Below are positions 61,500 through 64,000 of a DNA stretch of 64,000 nt, one piece after another. A program made the position numbers and the translations under genes. The DNA lies in the NCBI RefSeq assembly GCF_000002235.5, contig NW_022145611.1, positions 21,296,298-21,360,297 on the forward strand, given 5' to 3'. Position 1 is the first letter of the stretch. Each line of letters begins with the position of its first letter. Below the pieces are notes generated by a model. It made no database searches and was not told where the DNA came from. It worked only from the letters and a program-made list of their open reading frames with translations. Source of the stretch: Strongylocentrotus purpuratus (taxonomy: Eukaryota; Echinodermata; Echinoidea; Camarodonta; Strongylocentrotidae).

Positions 61500-62043
61500 T
61501 ATTTTAAGTAGGCATCGTTTGTTTTACCAAATTCCATTTCCCACTTTCTTTATATATCTGAAAGACAAATATTAATTCTATCCAAATACGTACATGTATA
61601 TATACATGTATATATATTTTATTCATAAAGACAAAACGATTAAGATAATATTGCTGGAGATAAAATCAGAATGTTTAGATGAACGTAAAAAAGGTGGGAA
61701 AACGCTAATTTGAGGATGCCATCTTGCTGCCCGAAGATGATTTTATGTTTACTCGAATGTTGGAACTTTAAGAGTCTTCAGAGAGAATGGAGCCGACACA
61801 TATTTCCTTTTACTGCAATAGAACGGTATAGTGCCCGTTTTCTACTACTTCTTTCTCAAATGGGTCGCAAAATCAACAAACTCTCTGGAGACATAAAGTC
61901 AAGAAGAGCAAGCAGTGGCGTAATGAGCAAAAACGTTTGGGGGGGGGGGGGGGGCTGACACACACAAAAAATCCGCATCACCCCACTCTAACATGCAGGC
62001 CCCGCTGAACAGTTCTCAAAGTAGGGTCTAATGGGTATGGGCA
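61500..62043. other. Upstream flank, no gene seen
   Basis: AT-rich sequence with an ACATGTATATATACATGT palindrome near 61591, one open frame (61710-61958) without recognisable motifs, and a possible transposon end with a G-homopolymer at 61911-61955. Confidence 0.6.
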
Positions 62044-62290
62044 TCAGTGGCGGATCCAGAAATTTCTTACGGGGGAGGGGGGGGGGGGCACAAAATGGCA
62101 TGGGGTGAAGTATACTTATGTGAAACGATGAAGCGACAGAACGAGGCTTAAGCGGCGAGGGAGCGGAGCAACCAAGCGGGGGTGGGAAGCATTTGCAATT
62201 TTAGAACCAAAATAGACGCATTTTCAGGCCATCAATTACCGACAAATATATTAATGCCCAATGTCCAAATGTCTACAAATTTAACCCAAT
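62044..62290 (+). mobile_element. Possible transposon terminus (GTGGCGGATCCAG)
   Basis: CAGTGGCGGATCCAGAAATT followed by a G-homopolymer and AGCGGCGAGGGAGCGGAGCA-type sequence leads directly into the satellite S array. Terminal sequences of this type bound many non-autonomous DNA elements in marine invertebrates. The reverse form GGATCCGCC at 44307-44315 lies beside array 1. A similar GCAGTGGCGTAATGAGC starts near 61911. The other end is not visible. Confidence 0.4.
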
Positions 62291-63600
62291 AAACCCGGGG
62301 CCAGGAACTAAGTTATTATTCAGTTCCCCCACCCCCTCCCGCGTGAAGCGCAGTAGCTTTGACACTTCATTAAATTATTAGAGAAAGAAGACGATCCGTT
62401 GTACCGTTCTCGACTCTCAAAACTTGTCTGAATTCAGTTTACCGCCCCCCCCCCCCTCCCGCGCGAAGCGCGAAAGCTTTGCGTTTCATTCAATTATTAA
62501 TCTTAATTCTGTTTGAATTCATTTTCGCCCATTCCGCGCGAAGCGCAGAAGCTTTCACATTTCATTAAATGATTAGAGAAAGAAGAAAGATTCGTTGTAT
62601 CGGTCCCGACTCTTAATCCTTGTCTGAAATCAGTTTGCCCCCCCCCCCTCCCGCGCAAAGCGCGGAAACTTTGGTGTTTCATTAAATTATTACTCTTAAT
62701 CCTTGTCTGAATTTATTTTCGCGTTTCATTAAATTATTAGAGAAAGAAGATAATTCGTTGTATCGTGTTCTTGTCTGAATTCAGTTTTCCCCCTTCCGCG
62801 CGGAGCGCGGAAGATTTGACACTTCATTAAATTTTTAGATATAGTAGACGATTCGTTGTACCGTTCCCTACTCTTAATTCTTCTTTCGCCCCTTCAGCGC
62901 GCAGCGCTGAAGCTATGACGTTTCATTTAATTATTAGAGAAAGAAGACAATTCATTGTACCGGTCCCGACTCTTAATCCTTGTCTGAAATCAGTTTGCCC
63001 CCCCCCCCTCCCGCGCAAAGCGCGGAAACTTTGGTGTTTCATTAAATTATTACTCTTAATTCTTGTCTGAATTCATTTTCGCCCATTCAGCGCAAAGCGC
63101 AGAAGATTTGACACTTCATTAAATTATTAGAGAAAGAAAACGATCCGTTGTACCGTTCTCCACTCTTAATTCTTGTTTCGCCCCTATGACGTTTCATTTA
63201 ATTATTAGAGAAAGAAGACAATTCATTGTACCAGTCCCGACTCTTAATTTTTGTTTCGGCCCTCCCGCGCGAAGCGCGGAAGCTATGACGTTTCATTTAA
63301 TTACTAGAGAAAGAAAACGATTCATTGAACCGTTCTCGACTCCTAATCCTTGTCTGAATTTAGTTTCACCCTCCTTTTGCGCAAAGCGCGGAAGCTTTGA
63401 CGTTTCAATAAATTATTACTATTAATCCTTGTCTAAATTCATTTTCGCCTATCCCGCGTAAAACGCGGACGCTTTCAAGTTTTATTAAATTATTAGAGAA
63501 AGAAGACGATTCGATCGTGTCCTTGTCTGACTTCAGTTTTTCCCCTCCCACGCGAAGTATGGAAGCTTTGTCGTTTTATTTAATTATTACTCTTGAATCC
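62290..63600. repeat. Satellite family S, array 2 (about 12 units)
   Basis: Repeated units contain a GC palindrome CGCGCGAAGCGCGGAAGC, then TTGACGTTTCATTAAATTA, AGAGAAAGAAGACGATTCG, GTACCGTTCTCGACTC and TTAATCCTTGTCTGAATT. Twelve copies of the GCGAAGCGC core can be counted. A block of about 100 bases at 62601 recurs essentially unchanged at 62961 (360 bp period). C-homopolymers sit in front of many cores. Confidence 0.9.
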
Positions 63601-63799
63601 TCAACAGACTCTATTTATAATGCACATAATCATGATTTCCCTTCCTTTTGTCCCGTTCGATCTCTGTTTTTTGTAGTTGCATGATCAAATGTATATTAGA
63701 CATTATATGAAATGAATTGACAAGTCCATGCAATCATTCATATTTCCTTTTATTCTCATCTTTTGTATAATACCCTTTTATTCCCCCCCCCCCCCCCCT

Positions 63800-63904
63800 G
63801 GCTCTCCCTCTCTCTCTCTATTGCTTTCTCTCATACTCTCTTTATTTTGCTTTCTCTCTCTTTCTCTCTCTCTCTATGTCTCTGTTACTCTCTCTTTTTC
63901 TCTG

Positions 63905-63945
<41 letters not shown>
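63800..63945. repeat. (CT)n microsatellite with preceding poly(C)
   Basis: A C-run at 63783-63798 followed by CT-rich sequence, ending in a pure (CT)n tract at about 63912-63942. Confidence 0.95.
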
Positions 63946-63946
<1 letters not shown>

Positions 63947-64000
63947 TGTTTACAAGTATCTCTAAAATTCTCGAGAAAAAAAATATATAAAAGACTTAAC

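Overview
This is eukaryotic, intron-rich, AT-rich genomic DNA. Nearly all of it is one large gene on the minus strand: a classical (PEF-type) calpain, a calcium-dependent cytosolic cysteine protease. Joining 21 coding exons between 60054 and 4956 gives an uninterrupted 785-residue protein. Every junction has a GT donor and an AG acceptor, and the codon phases agree across all of them. The catalytic triad is C81, H235 and N259. An in-frame stop precedes the start ATG, and the C-terminus ends in the usual calpain TMxxYS-like tail. The repeat content (tRNA-derived SINEs, many short foldback elements, long G/C homopolymers, ACCGGT and ACATGT palindromes, a GACC-rich marine-invertebrate repeat) fits an echinoderm, most likely a sea urchin. 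That identification is an inference.

Layout, left to right. 1-2815 is the downstream flank, with G/C homopolymers, a duplicated 60-70 bp block and a tRNA-like element. About 2816-4955 is unique AT-rich sequence, probably 3' UTR at least in part. 4956-9265 holds the exons for EF-hands 2 to 5. 13709-14471 holds the start of the penta-EF-hand domain. 17300-18398 holds three small exons for an unusual Ser/Pro/Tyr/Ala-rich linker. 19489-22096 encodes the calpain beta-sandwich (C2-like) domain. 22497-26479 encodes the protease core. 26480-59889 is a single 33.4 kb intron packed with mobile-element debris. 59890-60105 is the first coding exon. A probable non-coding first exon and promoter lie near 61126-61260. 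61900-64000 is repeat-rich upstream DNA.

The most interesting coding observation is the roughly 104-residue low-complexity linker between the beta-sandwich and penta-EF-hand domains. It is built from three exons that all start and end in phase 0, so each can be skipped without a frameshift. The most interesting non-coding observations are: a 1,956 bp inverted-terminal-repeat element (43911-45866) that carries two tandem arrays, one of which shares a satellite family with the block at 62.3-63.6 kb; three elements bounded by TTAA; and a dispersed family of 50-60 bp hairpins with seven copies, all inside the calpain transcription unit. I found no second convincing protein-coding gene and no prokaryotic-type system.
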